A program made the position numbers and the translations under genes. The notes below the pieces were generated by a model. The model was not told the DNA's origin. It was given only the letters and a program-made list of their open reading frames with translations, and made no database searches. 51,456 bases of DNA from Branchiostoma floridae. Taxonomy: Eukaryota; Chordata; Leptocardii; Amphioxiformes; Branchiostomatidae. This document shows, in pieces, positions 21,054 to 32,403 of the stretch (positions within the stretch are counted from its first letter, which is position 1; the number at the start of each line of letters is the position of its first letter). Location: NCBI RefSeq assembly GCF_000003815.2, contig NC_049992.1:19968540-20019995 (forward strand). The letters are read 5' to 3'.

Positions 21054-24000
21054 GTAAGTCCAAACTGACTTTTCCACACATGATAGATATTGATTAGAAT
21101 TGCGTGTGGATATGACGTAATTTTACTTTTTGAGGAGATAGCAATGCTCTGTTGGCTTAAGACGGCCCATGGCCTGGAATAAAGTAGCATTCTATACATC
21201 GATCGTAACTTTTGATTGCTCGGTCGCACTACGATGAAACTTCACACAGTTTTAGTACTACTTTAAACAAATTGAATACTTGTGATTCTTTTTTGTACAT
21301 GCCGGATTTTGGGTTAGAAATAAACATTTTGGTTAAAAAAAGTGTTGTTTATTTCATGAGTCTAGTCCCAGCTGGAAACAAGACTTTAAATTATGATATT
21401 CTAAAGGATGAAAGCCAACCTTAAACTTATCATTTTTATCCGCGGCTATTTTGTTTTAAATTAGGATTATATTGTTTTTTTTTGGGCCGAAAACATCAGA
21501 AACGGCCATTTTTTTAAATTTTTCGTTGAAAATGCACCATAGTCAAAAACATAAAATGATTAAACAAAATAGCCGCGGACAATTTTGATAAGAAAGGGAT
21601 AATAGGTAAATCTTGAGTACAAAAAAGATCAGTACTCTTATTTTGAGCTGGGACTTAAGCCGTAAATGTCATAACTTGACCGCAAAGACACCGACCAAGG
21701 ATAAAGGGTCCTTACGGTGCCTGTTAACGTTGAAAAGTCGCAAATAACTACAGGTTCGAACGCGCGTTCGGTTCGAATTACGTAATGGAACATCATAGAA
21801 CACGCGTTCGAATTCGGCTGGACAAGGGAACACGCGCCTGAACTCGGACACAAATCGAGCGTGCCTGGGCCGTCTTAGCTCAACAGAGTGAACAGTTTTT
21901 AAAAGCTATTTAGAAAATTTTATAATTTGGCAGTCAGAAGATAGAAGCTGTTGCTGCAGATTCTACACCAACAGCTAAACTTTAAAATCTTTCTACAGTT
22001 CCCAGTGCAGTACCAGTTTTGTGGACAACGTTCTTAAGGTTTAAGTAGTAAAATTTGGCTTGGTATCAATTTTTAATTTTAGCTAGAGGGTATGTAAAGT
22101 GTCCTAAAGTATATCCTGGTAATTGGCGTTGTCCTGCAAGCCCCGTCCCGACAAGGGGGCCAGGGTAATCAGCACGTGGCCACTGCTCTCCTGGTCACTT
22201 CCTTCAGTTTACAGCCTGACAAAAGTATATCAAAGTCTCGAGCTGTCACAGCTTTCACCTTTTCCCAAACCGACTCATGGCGGGTAAAACGTTTTGTCGA
22301 GCTTATTCTGTCCCAGCGAACACCCGAGACCACATGGCGAGGCAGATGTCAGGTTAATAGTGGCGGAGGTCAACGGTCCGGTAAGACTATATTTTTTATT
22401 GCTGTTGTTGGTCGGACGAGAAAGTGCGTCGCTCAGTGGGAGACAAAGTTGCAGCCGTATAGAAGAAATCGCGGGGAGCTTATAGTTTGCGATGAAAGCG
22501 AATCAGAAGCAGGCGACAAGAAGACAGCTCGAAATCTGTAGGATATTGACAACTTGTTTAAGACATTTAATTTTAGCTGTCATGATAGGTACATTCCCCA
22601 AGCTAAAGCTTTCGCCAAAGCTAACAGGATATCAATGCAAAGCTGCAAATATATCTTTAAAGGCACAGACATAGTCCCTCAATTACCGTCGGGCGTCCGC
22701 AACAATCCGCCGTAGTTCTTTCCACCACCGCTCAAGGTCCCACGGTATTCCCGTCGCAGTTCTGTCGACCATCGCTCAAGGTCCCACGGTCTTCCCGCCA
22801 CAGTTTTAGCCCCCACCGCTGAAAGACCTACGGTCTTCCCGCCGCAGTTCTATCCACCGTCGCTCAAGGTCCCCACGGTCTTTCCACCGCAGATTTGGCT
22901 CCACCGCTGAAATTCCCACGGGTTTCCGCCGCATTTCTTTCCACCGTCGCTCAAGGTCCCACGGTCTTTCCGCCGCAGTTCTGTTCACCATCGCTCAAGG
23001 TCCCACGGTCTTCCCGCCACACTTTTAGCCTCCACCACTGAAAGTCCCACGGTCTTTCCGCCGCAGTTTTCTCCACCATCGCTCAAGGTCCCACGGTCTT
23101 CCCGCCGCAATTCTGTCCACCATCGCTCAAGGTCCCACGGTCTTCCCGTCGCAGTTCTGTCCACCATCGCTCAAGGTCCCACGGTCTTCCCGCCACAGTT
23201 TTAGCCCCCACCGCTCAAGGTCCCCACCGTGTCCCTGCTGCAGTTATGTCCACCACCACTCAAGTTCCAATGGTCTTCCGGCAGCAGTTTTAGTCTCCAC
23301 CGCTGATGTTCCTGCGGTCTTTCCGCCGCAGTTCTAGCCTCCACCGCTGACAGTTCCACGGTCTCCCCACCGCAGTACTGTCCACTACTGCTCAAGGTCT
23401 CCACGGTCTTCCCGTCGCAGTTCTCTCCACCATCGCTGAAGGTCTTCATGGTCTTCCCGCTGCAGTTCTGTCCACCACCAGTGAATGTCTTCACGGTCTT
23501 CCTGCCGTAGTTATGTCCACCACCACTCAAGGTCCCCACGGTATTGCCACCGCAGTTCTTTCCACCACCGCTCAAGGTCCCACGATCTTTCCGCCGCAGT
23601 TCTCTCCACCACCGCTCAAGGTCCTACGGTCTTCCCGCCGCAGTTCTAGCCTCCGGTGCTGACAGTCACACGGTCTCCCCGGCTCAGTTCTGTCCACCAC
23701 CGCTCAAAGTCACTACTCAAGGTGCTACGGTCTTCCCGCGGTCTTAAAAATATGGCTGTTTCGTGTTCTTTTTTTATTAGTATTAGATACTTAACAGTCG
23801 GTACGAGCACCATTTAGTTGATCATTTTGTACATCAAACAAAATTTGGACTTTTCCTTTTGTCTTCAAGGGACATCCACTGCATTTCTGTTTTCATTTTG
23901 GTAATATTAGCAACCCTGTTGTAGTTGTTTGTACAGAATCTGGCAGCTTGGATCTGTACCCTTCCCAGTTTGTCTTTTTCTTTCTTTGTATACGGATCCC

Positions 24001-27000
24001 ATACTGTTGCAGCCCATTCAAGGTTAGGTCTTACCAGTGACGTGTATGCAAGTTAATTTACCATGGCTGGGCATGCCCACACGTTGCGTTTGATTACTCC
24101 CAATGTCTGTTTAGCCTTGGTTCTTATTTTGTTAACATGGACACCCCCACTTCAGTCCGGGTATGGGTGTCTTTTTTGTGGTTGCTAATTTCTGACCACA
24201 GAACCGGTAACACATTTGGTGTTCTTTTTTTCGTAATGTTTTGTTTGGTTTACTGTGCATGATACAGCACTTATCAGGATTCAACGTCATTAGCCATTTC
24301 CTTTGCAATTCTTTCAGGGTTTTTCCGAAATAAGGTATCTTTGTAAAATATGCCCGTTGCCATGGCCACACAGAAAAATAAGCTCATTCATTTTTCTGAA
24401 AAATGTTGCTAAAATATTTTAGGAAAAGTCACTAAGTTTGATCCTAGCACAATCCGTCTGGGATTTAGACGACGTTAAAGTTGTCCTAGGTACTTTTAGC
24501 CACCCACTACCACCCCCTCCCCAATCTGGATAATAAGTTGAACTGTTTTTTTATTTACTGTCTACCCGGGTGCATTGCGCTGTGACGGAGGAGTCCATTT
24601 AGTAGTCACAGACTTGTTGAACTATTTTTCTGACGCCCACTTGAAGGCAATTGTAGTGTTTACGCCTTCAGTTTTGTAGAAAATGAGGGAACCGTATAGC
24701 CATTTTCTATTAGAGATGATTTTCGATCCGTTGTTTTATTTTCTATCTCAGGACCGGTACGCTGAGGCAAAGGCACAGCCCCGTATGGACGAGAGTCAGG
24801 ACTGGGAGCTGGTGTCTGGGTACGAGAACGAGACTCACACCGTCCTGAGGTTCAACAGGAAGCTGACGACGTGTGACGTCAGAGATCGCGTCATCAACGT
24901 GAGTCTCAACAATCTAATGACAAAATCACAGGCACTTTTGGACAGTTACGAGAATGACGGTTACAATAAAATACTAAACTGATCAATGTAACTGTACTGA
25001 TAGACGAGGAAGTTCACTCAGAATTGGCACTATAGGCGAAATTAAAATTAGTCCTCATATGAAGAGGAAGGCGTTAGTTATCCACAGTAAAAGATGCATA
25101 CCACTTCGCATTATACGATAAAGTACCTAATTCCTGCGTGCATCCAGAAGTATTAAATATCTAGTTTACTCCCAATTCATTTTAGTAAGTAATTTTATCC
25201 TATGGTTGATTATTGTGATCCTAACGGTAAGTCATATTATCAGTTAAAATACAGGACGTACTGTACAGGAAAAGAATATGAACTACATTACACCCGCCAA
25301 TGTTTAATATCACTCTGAAAGGAGCGAGCTATCCCTACGTTATCGACAAACAAACATCAATCTTCTTTTTAAAGTCACACAACTAGTTACCTTTGCCAGA
25401 ATGGCTAAGGTTATGTTTTGGGCGTGTTTGTGTGTGTGTCGGCGTGTCTGTGTGTCAACAGCATTACTCGAGAAGCCTTGAATGGATCCTGATGATATTT
25501 GGTAGGTGGGTAGGGGTCGAGAAAACGAAGGTCAATTTCGATAATGCGCCCCCTCGCGGCTTGCTAAGGTACTGCAACGGAAACAAATTTATTATATCTC
25601 GTGTTCTGGACATGCTGTGGTCATGATTTTTGAGTGGTAGATTGCCCTTGAGACAGAGAGTAAGTGCTGTGAGTTTGGCCCCCTATCGGGCACCGGTTTC
25701 CTTTCAAACTATGGACGAGAATTACTCTAAAACGTGTTGACGGATCGTCATGATTTTTAGTATGTAGATAGAATGAGTAATGACTTACATGATGCTAAAC
25801 TAATTATGCAAATCAACAGCTAATTTGCATAATTAATGAGGAAAAATTATAAATCCACTGCGTTCCATGATAGGACTTTAAAACTTGTCACATATGTAGC
25901 TGGGAAGGAGAGAAATGTCGATAGATATCAATAATTAATGAGAAAATATGAACACGTTGACGGATCATCATGTTTTTGGTATGTAAGTAGCGTAAGTGAA
26001 GACCTACATAATGAGATACCAATTATACAAATCAACAGCTAATTTGCATAATTAATGAGGATATTTTATAAATTCACTACATTCCATGAAAAGGACTTTA
26101 TAACTTGTCACATATGTAGCTGAGAAAGAGAGAAATGTCAATACATATTTATCATGATAAAGGTGATCTCATTTGAATAATTAATGAGAAAATATGAACG
26201 TGTTGACGGATCGTCATGATTTTTGGCATGTACATAGCCTAAGTGAAGACTTGTATAATGTGATACTTATTATGCAAATAAACAGCTAATTTGCATAATT
26301 GATTAGGAAAAGTTCATAAATCCACTGCATTCCATTATAGTTCTTTCATCAAAAATGTCACATATGTAACTGAGAAAGAGGGAAAAGATTAAGAGGTGTA
26401 TTTAAAGACTTTGAAAGAGAATAAGTCAAGAATGTATCTAAGGATCATCATGATTTTTGGTATGCTGATAGCTTAAGTAATGCTTGATACAATTTGATAT
26501 CAATTAATTGTAACTTCTAATTTGCATAATCAATGCCGAAATTTTATAAACCAACTCCCAGCATATAATTATAAAGAAATTGAAAAGAGTAACGCATTTG
26601 TCTACAGACATCATTCTACATAACAAACCTGGTTTATTTGGTAACGGTATGTGTTCGTGGAACTCTAGTTTATCTATAAAAACGATTTCAAGTTAACCTG
26701 TAGTCTACGAAAAAAGTCCAAGTCATTAATATTTTAAGTGGAAATAGATTTAGAATGACGGCCGCCTCCATTTCCGTAGCCCTTGGGCCACACATTAGTG
26801 CAAACATTTACAGCAGGTGGCTATTCAGGTGGTAGTGATGTGTGTTTAACTCCCATGCCTACTGTTCCTCATTAAAGCCGAGTGCTAAGCAGTGAAATCA
26901 GTATGTACCATTTTGTATGACGTCGTGACCGTAGATCAAATTCATAATCTACCGACGGCAAGGTAAACACTTGTCTAATAATAATAATAATCTTTATTGC

Positions 27001-30000
27001 AAACTCATGACCGAAGGCTAATTGCAAAAATACATAAAAGTACAATGATGATAATGATACAATAACAAGGTGGGCATTTAGTGAAATAGAGGTCATCAAA
27101 TAGTGATACTTCTAATCTAAAGTGAATGCCAGTTTGTCTCTTTCGGTACTGTATTGTGAACAATTACAAATAAAGTGCATTTCATCTTCCACTGGTAAAC
27201 ACTCCACCCACTCGGTATTGGTACTTGGCAGGATCTTGCAATAAAGTTATCATCATCAGTATTAATTATCAATTCAATGGCCGAGTGGGTAAAGTGTTCG
27301 CCTTGCATTCGGTAGGTCGTGAGTTCGATCCCCGACCGATGTCATACTAAAGTTTTAAAAATGGTACATGCTGCTAAGCACTCAGGACTTGTGAGAAAGA
27401 GTATAGGAGTTAAACACACATTACTACAAGCGGACCAGCCCCCTGCTGTAGTGGCTTGCAAATGTGTGGCCCAAGGGCTGCAGAAATGGAGATGGGCGCC
27501 ACCCCTAAGCATCTACAAAAATTTACGGGCAACTTTAACTTTAACTAATCTAAAACTTAATATTAAACTTAAGACTTAACGACTGTCTGTACGCACATGT
27601 CATATCCAGGAGGACACCATTCGTGTGCTGTGGGCGTGGCATGATGACGATCCCGAGGACGAGTCCGGGGTGAGCGGCCCGACCTACCACGGGGCCAACA
27701 GGGGTGTCAAAAGCACGGTCCTTCTCAGCAACATCATCACTCCTACAAACATCCAAGAATCATTGAACTACACGTTTGATATCTTGATGAAAAATGTAAG
27801 ACGTGCTTAGTACTCTGTAGTTCAATTTGAAATATTTCATGGCGTTACCTTGTTTTTTTCTCTTATTTTCTCTCTCTAAGTAACAAACTTCGATGCAAAC
27901 AACCAATGAACATCCTGTGCATTACTGAAATTTAGATAATAAATTAAAATATTAAAAAACAGTAAATGTGTATGTTGCCTCTAACAATCTACCGATCCTA
28001 TCTTTTTAAACGTAGCCAGTGTCAATTCCTTGTGCTCACCATACAAATATTCAATGTTAAGAAAAGCATGCCAAATACATCTATTTCATACTGGAAAAAA
28101 GGCCAAGCTCTCATTTCATGATGTTTTTAGAGTTATGAAAATGGCGCAAGATACCTTAAACAAGACATAGTTACCAATCTAGGTTTAATGTGTTCGAAAA
28201 ATTGTATAAAGAAATGAAATATCTTTGCTGGATAGTTTTATAGAACACTTACGTAGATATATAAAGGTTAGCCGCGAAGTTGGTGCTTCACGCAAAGATT
28301 AAAACTGATATAGATACAGAATGATCACTGTTTCGATTATAAAAGTGATTGCATGCAGTTTTGTCCGCTTTTGAAATCTTAATATCCTTGTTTTGTCGAC
28401 GGAAAACAGTATAGGGCATACTCTGCTTTTTAAAGAATTTTGGTAAGTATTTCTATGCCTTTGTGTACAGGTCCCTGTTCCCTACGACAAGGACACGACG
28501 TACTGGTGCCGTGTGTTTCAGCTGCCGAACATCACCAGCAAACACCACATAGTAAAGGTAATAGTGTGAATTGGAAATTAAAAGCACTGAATATTTCTTC
28601 TTCCCTTTCAATATTTCACTGGGTTATACAAATGTCTAATTTTAAGCAAGTATTCTAGACTGGGCCATTGTATATGTGGGTGTCGTTGGAAGATCCGTTC
28701 TCCCTCAAAGGGATTTAAAAAAAAACTTGATTGTAGACTTAAGAGACTTGAGACTAAGACAAATAGTTGTTATTCTTTTCGTTTGTTGTTTAGTATGAAC
28801 CCATTATCACCCCTGGCAACGAAGGCGTGGTCCATCATCTGCTGATCTACAGGTGTGACAAGCGTCATCAAGTGACCATACTGCCAGATGGTGACCCGGG
28901 ACATGCGTGCGAGCCTCAATTCTCTCGGCCATGCTTTAACATTTTGGCGGGATGGGGAGTAGGTGTAGGGGTAGGTACTAAATACAATACATTCTCTTTG
29001 AAGGAGTAATTAGCTCCAAAGACAGCTACAATAGATTTGTATCAATGATTACATTATCAGCCAATTTGGAGAAGATCACATGTACTGTAAATTACGCTAC
29101 GTTTGTTTGCAAAAAAAATGTGGCATTCACTAAAGCTAAGGGTACAACCCGCCGTACGTGCGTCTGCACGCAGACACTCCGTAGAACTTTAAGCGCATGC
29201 AAAACTTTCTCTACGATCGGGCTGCGGATTCGCCCCCAGTACGGGCGACACGCCTGCCCTGTACAGCCAATAAGCGCACAACGCACTGGCTCCGTGAGTT
29301 TTCTCACAGTCAATTGTTGTACGGACGGCGCACGTAGAACGTTCGTTCTGCGCACTTGGTGATTGCGTGTTCCGTGCTTACTCCGCGCTTCACTTGTTCA
29401 CCTGTGAATGCAGACGCAATGCAAACGTGGCAACCGCACAGAGACCGTACGTTGTAAGCACGTGCAACTCACCTATCACTTGCGCAAAGTGGGGCTGCGT
29501 AGCACAGTGGTAGTGTATTCGGCCCGTGACCGAGAGGTCGCCGGTTCGAATCCACCTTGCCGGTCTTGTGCCCTTGGGAAAGGCACTTTACACGACTTTC
29601 CTCACTTAACTCAAGTGAAAAATGAGTCGTCCGTCGGATAGGACGTTAAATGGAGGTCCCGTGTATGGGGAGAGCCATACCCCATGCACGTTAAAGAACC
29701 ACCACACGTGCGATGGTGCAAATCCTTCTGTCGGAAGTTGGTGATTCATTTCAAATCACCCGGATGGAGGCCTGGCGACCTCTGTCTCGTATCAGCCACA
29801 TGGTTATCATTCACCCGGACGGGTGTGTCACTCCGTAAGGGGCGGTATTACCCGTCGTTGTGCGAACATGTGCGAACATGTATATACAGGGCTCCGTTGG
29901 AAATCAGTTACTACGTTAACTGAAGGGACTACCATAAAAGATCAATAAACGTACGATGAACTCAACCTTTTGCAGCCAAGTACAGCATGCAGACAACGTA

Positions 30001-31048
30001 CTTATACTGTCCGCAACCATGCGAGTGACGTCCGTTGACGTACTCCCTACCTGCTCTTACCAGTCGTTCTTCACGTTTTCAGAAATACGTGGCGGACGTG
30101 GCCTCCCCCCATAAAAAACGTACGGACAAATTGCACGTACTGCCGGTTGTGCCCATAGCTTTACGTGCATCTGCGTGTTGTCTACGTGCCAAAACGTGGG
30201 CAGTCTTTTGGGATCCGTAAGTGGTAAGTACCGCCTCCCTACGAAAACGTACGGAATACAGCGGATTTTGGAGTACGCAGACACGTCGTAGAACTCTACG
30301 TGCACGTCAAACTTTCTCTGCTATTGTGCTGTGGAATTGCGCAGCACGTGTAAGCAGGGCCTGAGTAATGTTACGTGGCAACACACAGAGATCGTACGTT
30401 CAACTCCCTTACCACTTGCGCAACGAACGATACACGGAACCGGCTCACATCCAGGCGTGCAGACCACAAACTTATACCTTGCACAATCGTGCGAGGGACG
30501 TGCGTTGAGACGTACAGCATCCCTGCTCTTCCATTCCTTCCCCTACTTTTTTAAGAAAACACCTTGCGCTCTCAACAAAATGTACGGACTTTTTGTAGTA
30601 CGACGGGTTGTGCCCTTAGCTTTGCCCTCTGCATTACATATAAGCATAGAGAATCCAATCATAGTGTATATTTTAGGCAATAGTGAGAGACAAAACGGAA
30701 ACCAAACGAAGGCAAATTGTTCACAAGAACACACGACAAGACGTGTCTGTCTTATAGCCGCTCAAATAAGTTTTCAAAATGAAGTTCTGTCAGTTCTGCC
30801 AGACAAATTATATTCAGCTTGGCCGCGTCAGGCTTTTGTAGGATTTGTTAACCATCGTGTAGAACCGAATAGATGCACTCCGATGTTTTGCCTATCAAGG
30901 CTGATTGCAAAATGTGCTGATGTTGTGCACTTTTTTTTCTGACAGACCGTCCTCACTCCAGACCACGTTGGCTACCCCATCGGTGATGACGAGGATAGCG
31001 GTTATGTGATCATGGAGATGCACTACGACAACCCTCAGCTGGCATCAG
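20778..31048 (+). CDS. MOXD1/DBH-like copper monooxygenase, exons 1-6 (3'-truncated), copy 1
   Basis: A type II ascorbate-dependent copper monooxygenase of the DBH/MOXD family, secretory and ER-resident in known members. Exons 20778-21053, 24752-24898, 27610-27795, 28471-28557, 28794-28970 and 30946-31048 join in phase 0, the last ending in phase 1; together they give 325 codons. The protein has a signal peptide (1-27) and a DOMON domain (about 30-145). The first copper domain (CuH) follows, with VVHHLL (His246-His247) and MEMHYDNP (His317) as copper ligands. The second copper domain (HxH and Met ligands) and C-terminus, about 250 more residues in the family, are not found before the gap at 33373. 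The exons either lie in the gap or were lost. Family is secure; the substrate is unknown. Confidence 0.88.
21147..21888. mobile_element. 742-bp MITE present only in block copy 1
   Basis: Comparison with the empty site in block copy 2 (ATAGCAATGAACAG near 39384) defines the insertion exactly. The ends are CTCTGTTGGCTTAAGACGGC and, inverted, CTCTGTTGAGCTAAGACGGC. A TG dinucleotide occurs on both sides (21145-21146, 21889-21890) as an apparent 2-bp target duplication. The interior folds back too (CCGCGGCTATTTTGTTT with AAACAAAATAGCCGCGG). No transposase frame. It sits in intron 1 of the monooxygenase gene. Confidence 0.85.
22690..23745. repeat. 44-45 bp minisatellite in monooxygenase intron 1, copy 1
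   Basis: About 23 tandem units with core CGCTCAAGGTCCCACGGTCT followed by TCCCGCCGCAGTTCTGTCCA. Because 45 bp is 15 codons, several frames on both strands stay open for 60-120 codons (for example Gly/Thr-rich NCGGKTVGTLSGGG repeats on the minus strand). Units vary and the frame drifts, so coding is unlikely. Confidence 0.85.
23800..24380 (-). mobile_element. CR1-type LINE reverse-transcriptase fragment (copy 1 only)
   Basis: On the minus strand, 24371-24132 codes ELQRKWLMTLNPDKCCIMHS, then YRFCGQKLATTKKTPIPGL. This is the LNPDKC motif and the following strand seen after the catalytic YADD box in CR1-like reverse transcriptases. The downstream part is broken. Block copy 2 has unrelated sequence at this place (about 41275-41640). 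Confidence 0.7.
24752..24898 (+). CDS. MOXD-like exon 2 (copy 1): end of DOMON
   Basis: Acceptor TTTCTATCTCAG, donor GTGAGT. The 49 residues run DRYAEAKAQPRMDESQDWEL to LTTCDVRDRVIN; the QDWEL and L-T-C-D motifs are typical of this family. Phase 0 on both sides. Confidence 0.88.
25380..25720. repeat. Interspersed repeat with TG-rich segment, copy 1
   Basis: A conserved stretch (CTTTGCCAGAATGGCTAAGG, a TGTGTG run, then GAATGGATCCTGATGATATT) is repeated at 42660-43000. It leads directly into the 240-bp satellite and is probably part of one composite element with it. Confidence 0.55.
25725..26560. repeat. Satellite of about 220-245 bp units, copy 1
   Basis: Four diverged units start at about 25736, 25957, 26201 and 26440, each with GACGGATCGTCATGATTTTT (or a close variant), then GCTAATTTGCATAATTAATG and CTTGTCACATATGTAGCTG. 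It lies in monooxygenase intron 2. Copy 2 is at 43010-43880. Confidence 0.8.
26976..27258 (-). mobile_element. LINE 3' terminus, copy 1
   Basis: The minus strand codes VECLPVEDEMHFICNCSQYS then TERDKLAFTLD and a stop, the cysteine-containing C-terminal motif of CR1-like LINE ORF2. A 3' UTR and an (ATT)n/(TTA)n tail at 26976-26991 follow. The same 3' UTR words occur at 48540-48600. Confidence 0.75.
27274..27550 (+). mobile_element. tRNA-derived SINE, family B, copy 1
   Basis: The head ATGGCCGAGTGGGTAAAGTG resembles a tRNA A box of Leu/Ser type, and GTGAGTTCGATCCCC is the B box. A body of about 200 bp and a repeated AACTTTAACTTTAACT tail follow. It lies just before exon 3. It is not a working tRNA gene, because no closed acceptor stem is formed. 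Confidence 0.75.
27610..27795 (+). CDS. MOXD-like exon 3 (copy 1)
   Basis: Acceptor CATATCCAG, donor GTAAGA. The 62 residues start EDTIRVLWAWHDDDPED and end NYTFDILMKN, and include the HGANRGVKSTVLL segment of the DOMON-to-CuH linker. Identical in protein to the second copy. Confidence 0.88.
28471..28557 (+). CDS. MOXD-like exon 4 (copy 1)
   Basis: Acceptor TTTGTGTACAG, donor GTAATA. The 29 residues VPVPYDKDTTYWCRVFQLPN plus ITSKHHIVK match the start of the CuH domain; the DTTYWC motif is highly typical of DBH/MOXD proteins. Confidence 0.9.
28794..28970 (+). CDS. MOXD-like exon 5 (copy 1): CuH copper site
   Basis: Acceptor TTGTTGTTTAG. It codes YEPIITPGNEGVVHHLLIYR with the paired copper-ligand histidines, then CD and Cys-containing PGHACEP and RPCFNILAGWG. 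The end at 28970 is chosen because it gives the spacing expected between the Trp and the HVGYPIG motif of exon 6. Two other in-frame donors lie 6 and 12 nt upstream. Confidence 0.85.
29132..30623. mobile_element. TIR DNA transposon, non-autonomous, copy 1
   Basis: Left end AAAGCTAAGGGTACAACCCG; right end inverted AAAGCTAAGGGCACAACCCG at 30623. A second, internal right-type end (GTTGTGCCCATAGCTTT) at 30145-30162 suggests nested or tandem copies. The interior repeats GTACGTGCGTCTGC-type words. A family A SINE is inserted at 29492. It lies in monooxygenase intron 5 and has no transposase frame. Block copy 2 keeps only its left part (from 46459). Confidence 0.7.
29492..29950 (+). mobile_element. 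tRNA-derived SINE, family A, copy 2
   Basis: Head GGGGCTGCGTAGCACAGTGG, B box GGTTCGAATCC, body CCCTTGGGAAAGGCACTTTA, as in the copy at 3711. Inserted in the TIR transposon. Its counterpart in the second block copy (46813) is broken at 47161. Confidence 0.85.
30946..31048 (+). CDS. MOXD-like exon 6 (copy 1 only)
   Basis: Acceptor TTTTTTCTGACAG. It codes TVLTPDHVGYPIGDDEDSG then YVIMEMHYDNPQLAS and one base of the next Gly codon. HVGYPIG and HYDNP are hallmark motifs; the His of HYDN is the third CuH ligand. Donor GTCAGA (weak). No counterpart is found after the second block copy within the window. Confidence 0.85.
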
Positions 31049-32039
31049 GTCAGAGGGTAGAAAATATTTGGCTTATTTAAAGCTTGCAGCTCCGGGTCAC
31101 CTCTCACACGTTTACTGTACCAAATCTAGCCGGTTTCCGCCCACGTTTGCAACAATTTCTAGGAAGCATATTGCTTTTTAAAACCCCTTATCGCTTTTTA
31201 AAGCTACATCGCTTTCTGAAAAAAGAATGGCAACCAAATTATATGCCGTCCTTTGTTATCAAAATGGCGTGGGGTAGCCGTCATGTTCTCAAATCAATAT
31301 ATAGGGAGTGCAGTTGTAGAAGAGCGACACCTAACATAAAATCTTGATCAGAACAGCCGAATACAAAAGTTAAGAGACCCCATACGATCTTGAAATATTC
31401 TGATTATGCAAATTACCTGCACATCTGCATAATTCATGTAAAGTTATGTACACCTTTAACTAATAACTAACACAGGTCACAATGTTTACAATTCAATCCT
31501 TTCTACTTTTACTGAGAATAATTACCGGTATGAACTTTCATATTGTTTATTCATTTAGCGAATTATTGGCATAATTGTCATCTGCTAATCTTCCTCCGTA
31601 TCCTGCCACAAATTTCACATGTCACATGTATTTCAGATTGTTACACATACCAAAAAATCATTACAATCCATCCTGAAGTTTTAGAGTATAATACTGACTA
31701 CAAATATGCGGAAATACAGACGGACAGGCAGACAGGAAGACACACAGACACACCAAAAAACTATACCTCCATTTTTCATGGAGGTAATAACTCTTAATTT
31801 AAAGACATAACGATATTGTTCTTGTATATTGAGATGTCCCTTATTTACTTAACAGGCTCATATGCTATGTTAGATTTTACGTCTACCTCCAAAGAACGTC
31901 ATTATAAGAACTTGTGGAACTCCGGTCCGGCAGGATGTATCCAGTTGTTCTTCTTCTGTGTTGATGGCACATTGTCTAACATATGAGTCACGTGTTTGAG
32001 GAGAGCCACTCCTCGAGCACGTTAAGGCCACAGCAAGTA
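31049..32039. other. Repeat-rich stretch after exon 6
   Basis: No further monooxygenase exon is visible. 31376-31795 is an interspersed element. It starts with the TGAAATATTCTGATTATGCAAAT word also seen near 19093 and 36818. It ends in GACAGGCAGACAGGAAG-type short repeats and an 8-bp stem hairpin ACCTCCAT/ATGGAGGT at about 31766-31787. A remnant of the family A SINE body lies at 31986-32030. Confidence 0.5.
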
Positions 32040-32403
32040 AATTTTATGGATGACATCAGCGCGCATTACTTTTCGCCTGATTTCAGACAAGAAAGCTTTT
32101 AAAAAAAGCTGGCCGGGGCGCATTTGGAAGGACTACCTCAAAATTTCATGTTGTGTTCCAGTAAAATGTGCATCATTATTAAACTAGAAGTTTATATCTA
32201 AAATCTATGGGAAGTTGGCTGGAAACCTTTGTTCACTGGTATAATTGGATTTTCCGGCGTACTTTTGTGGGCGGAATTGTATCCCTTGTGTGCGCTGTGT
32301 GCCGGATATAAAAATCGTAAAAGAAACTCCGGTGCGAGACCACAGCCAAAGGCGGGAAGAGGTCCCGGATGTGCATTGTCGTTCTTTCTTCGTGACAGAA
32401 ATT

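Larger units (their letters stand above)
15935..29823. repeat. Large duplicated block, copy 1
   Basis: About 13.9 kb here match 33473-47161 in the same orientation and order, including the first five monooxygenase exons, satellites and shared SINEs. Offsets drift from about 17.5 kb to 18.2 kb, then 17.28 kb and 17.33 kb, because each copy has private insertions. Exons differ by about 1%; noncoding parts differ more. Regions 17400-18370 and 34900-35615 do not align to each other. The block could be a tandem duplication or two haplotypes assembled in tandem. Confidence 0.85.

Noticed and set aside
22690-23745. CRISPR-like tandem repeats of about 45 bp
   Set aside because: Units are contiguous without unique spacers and the context is an animal intron; it is a minisatellite.
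31858-31985. Monooxygenase exon 7 after the acceptor-like TTAACAG at 31851-31857
   Set aside because: The translation in the phase required by exon 6 shows no similarity to the family's next segment and meets a stop.
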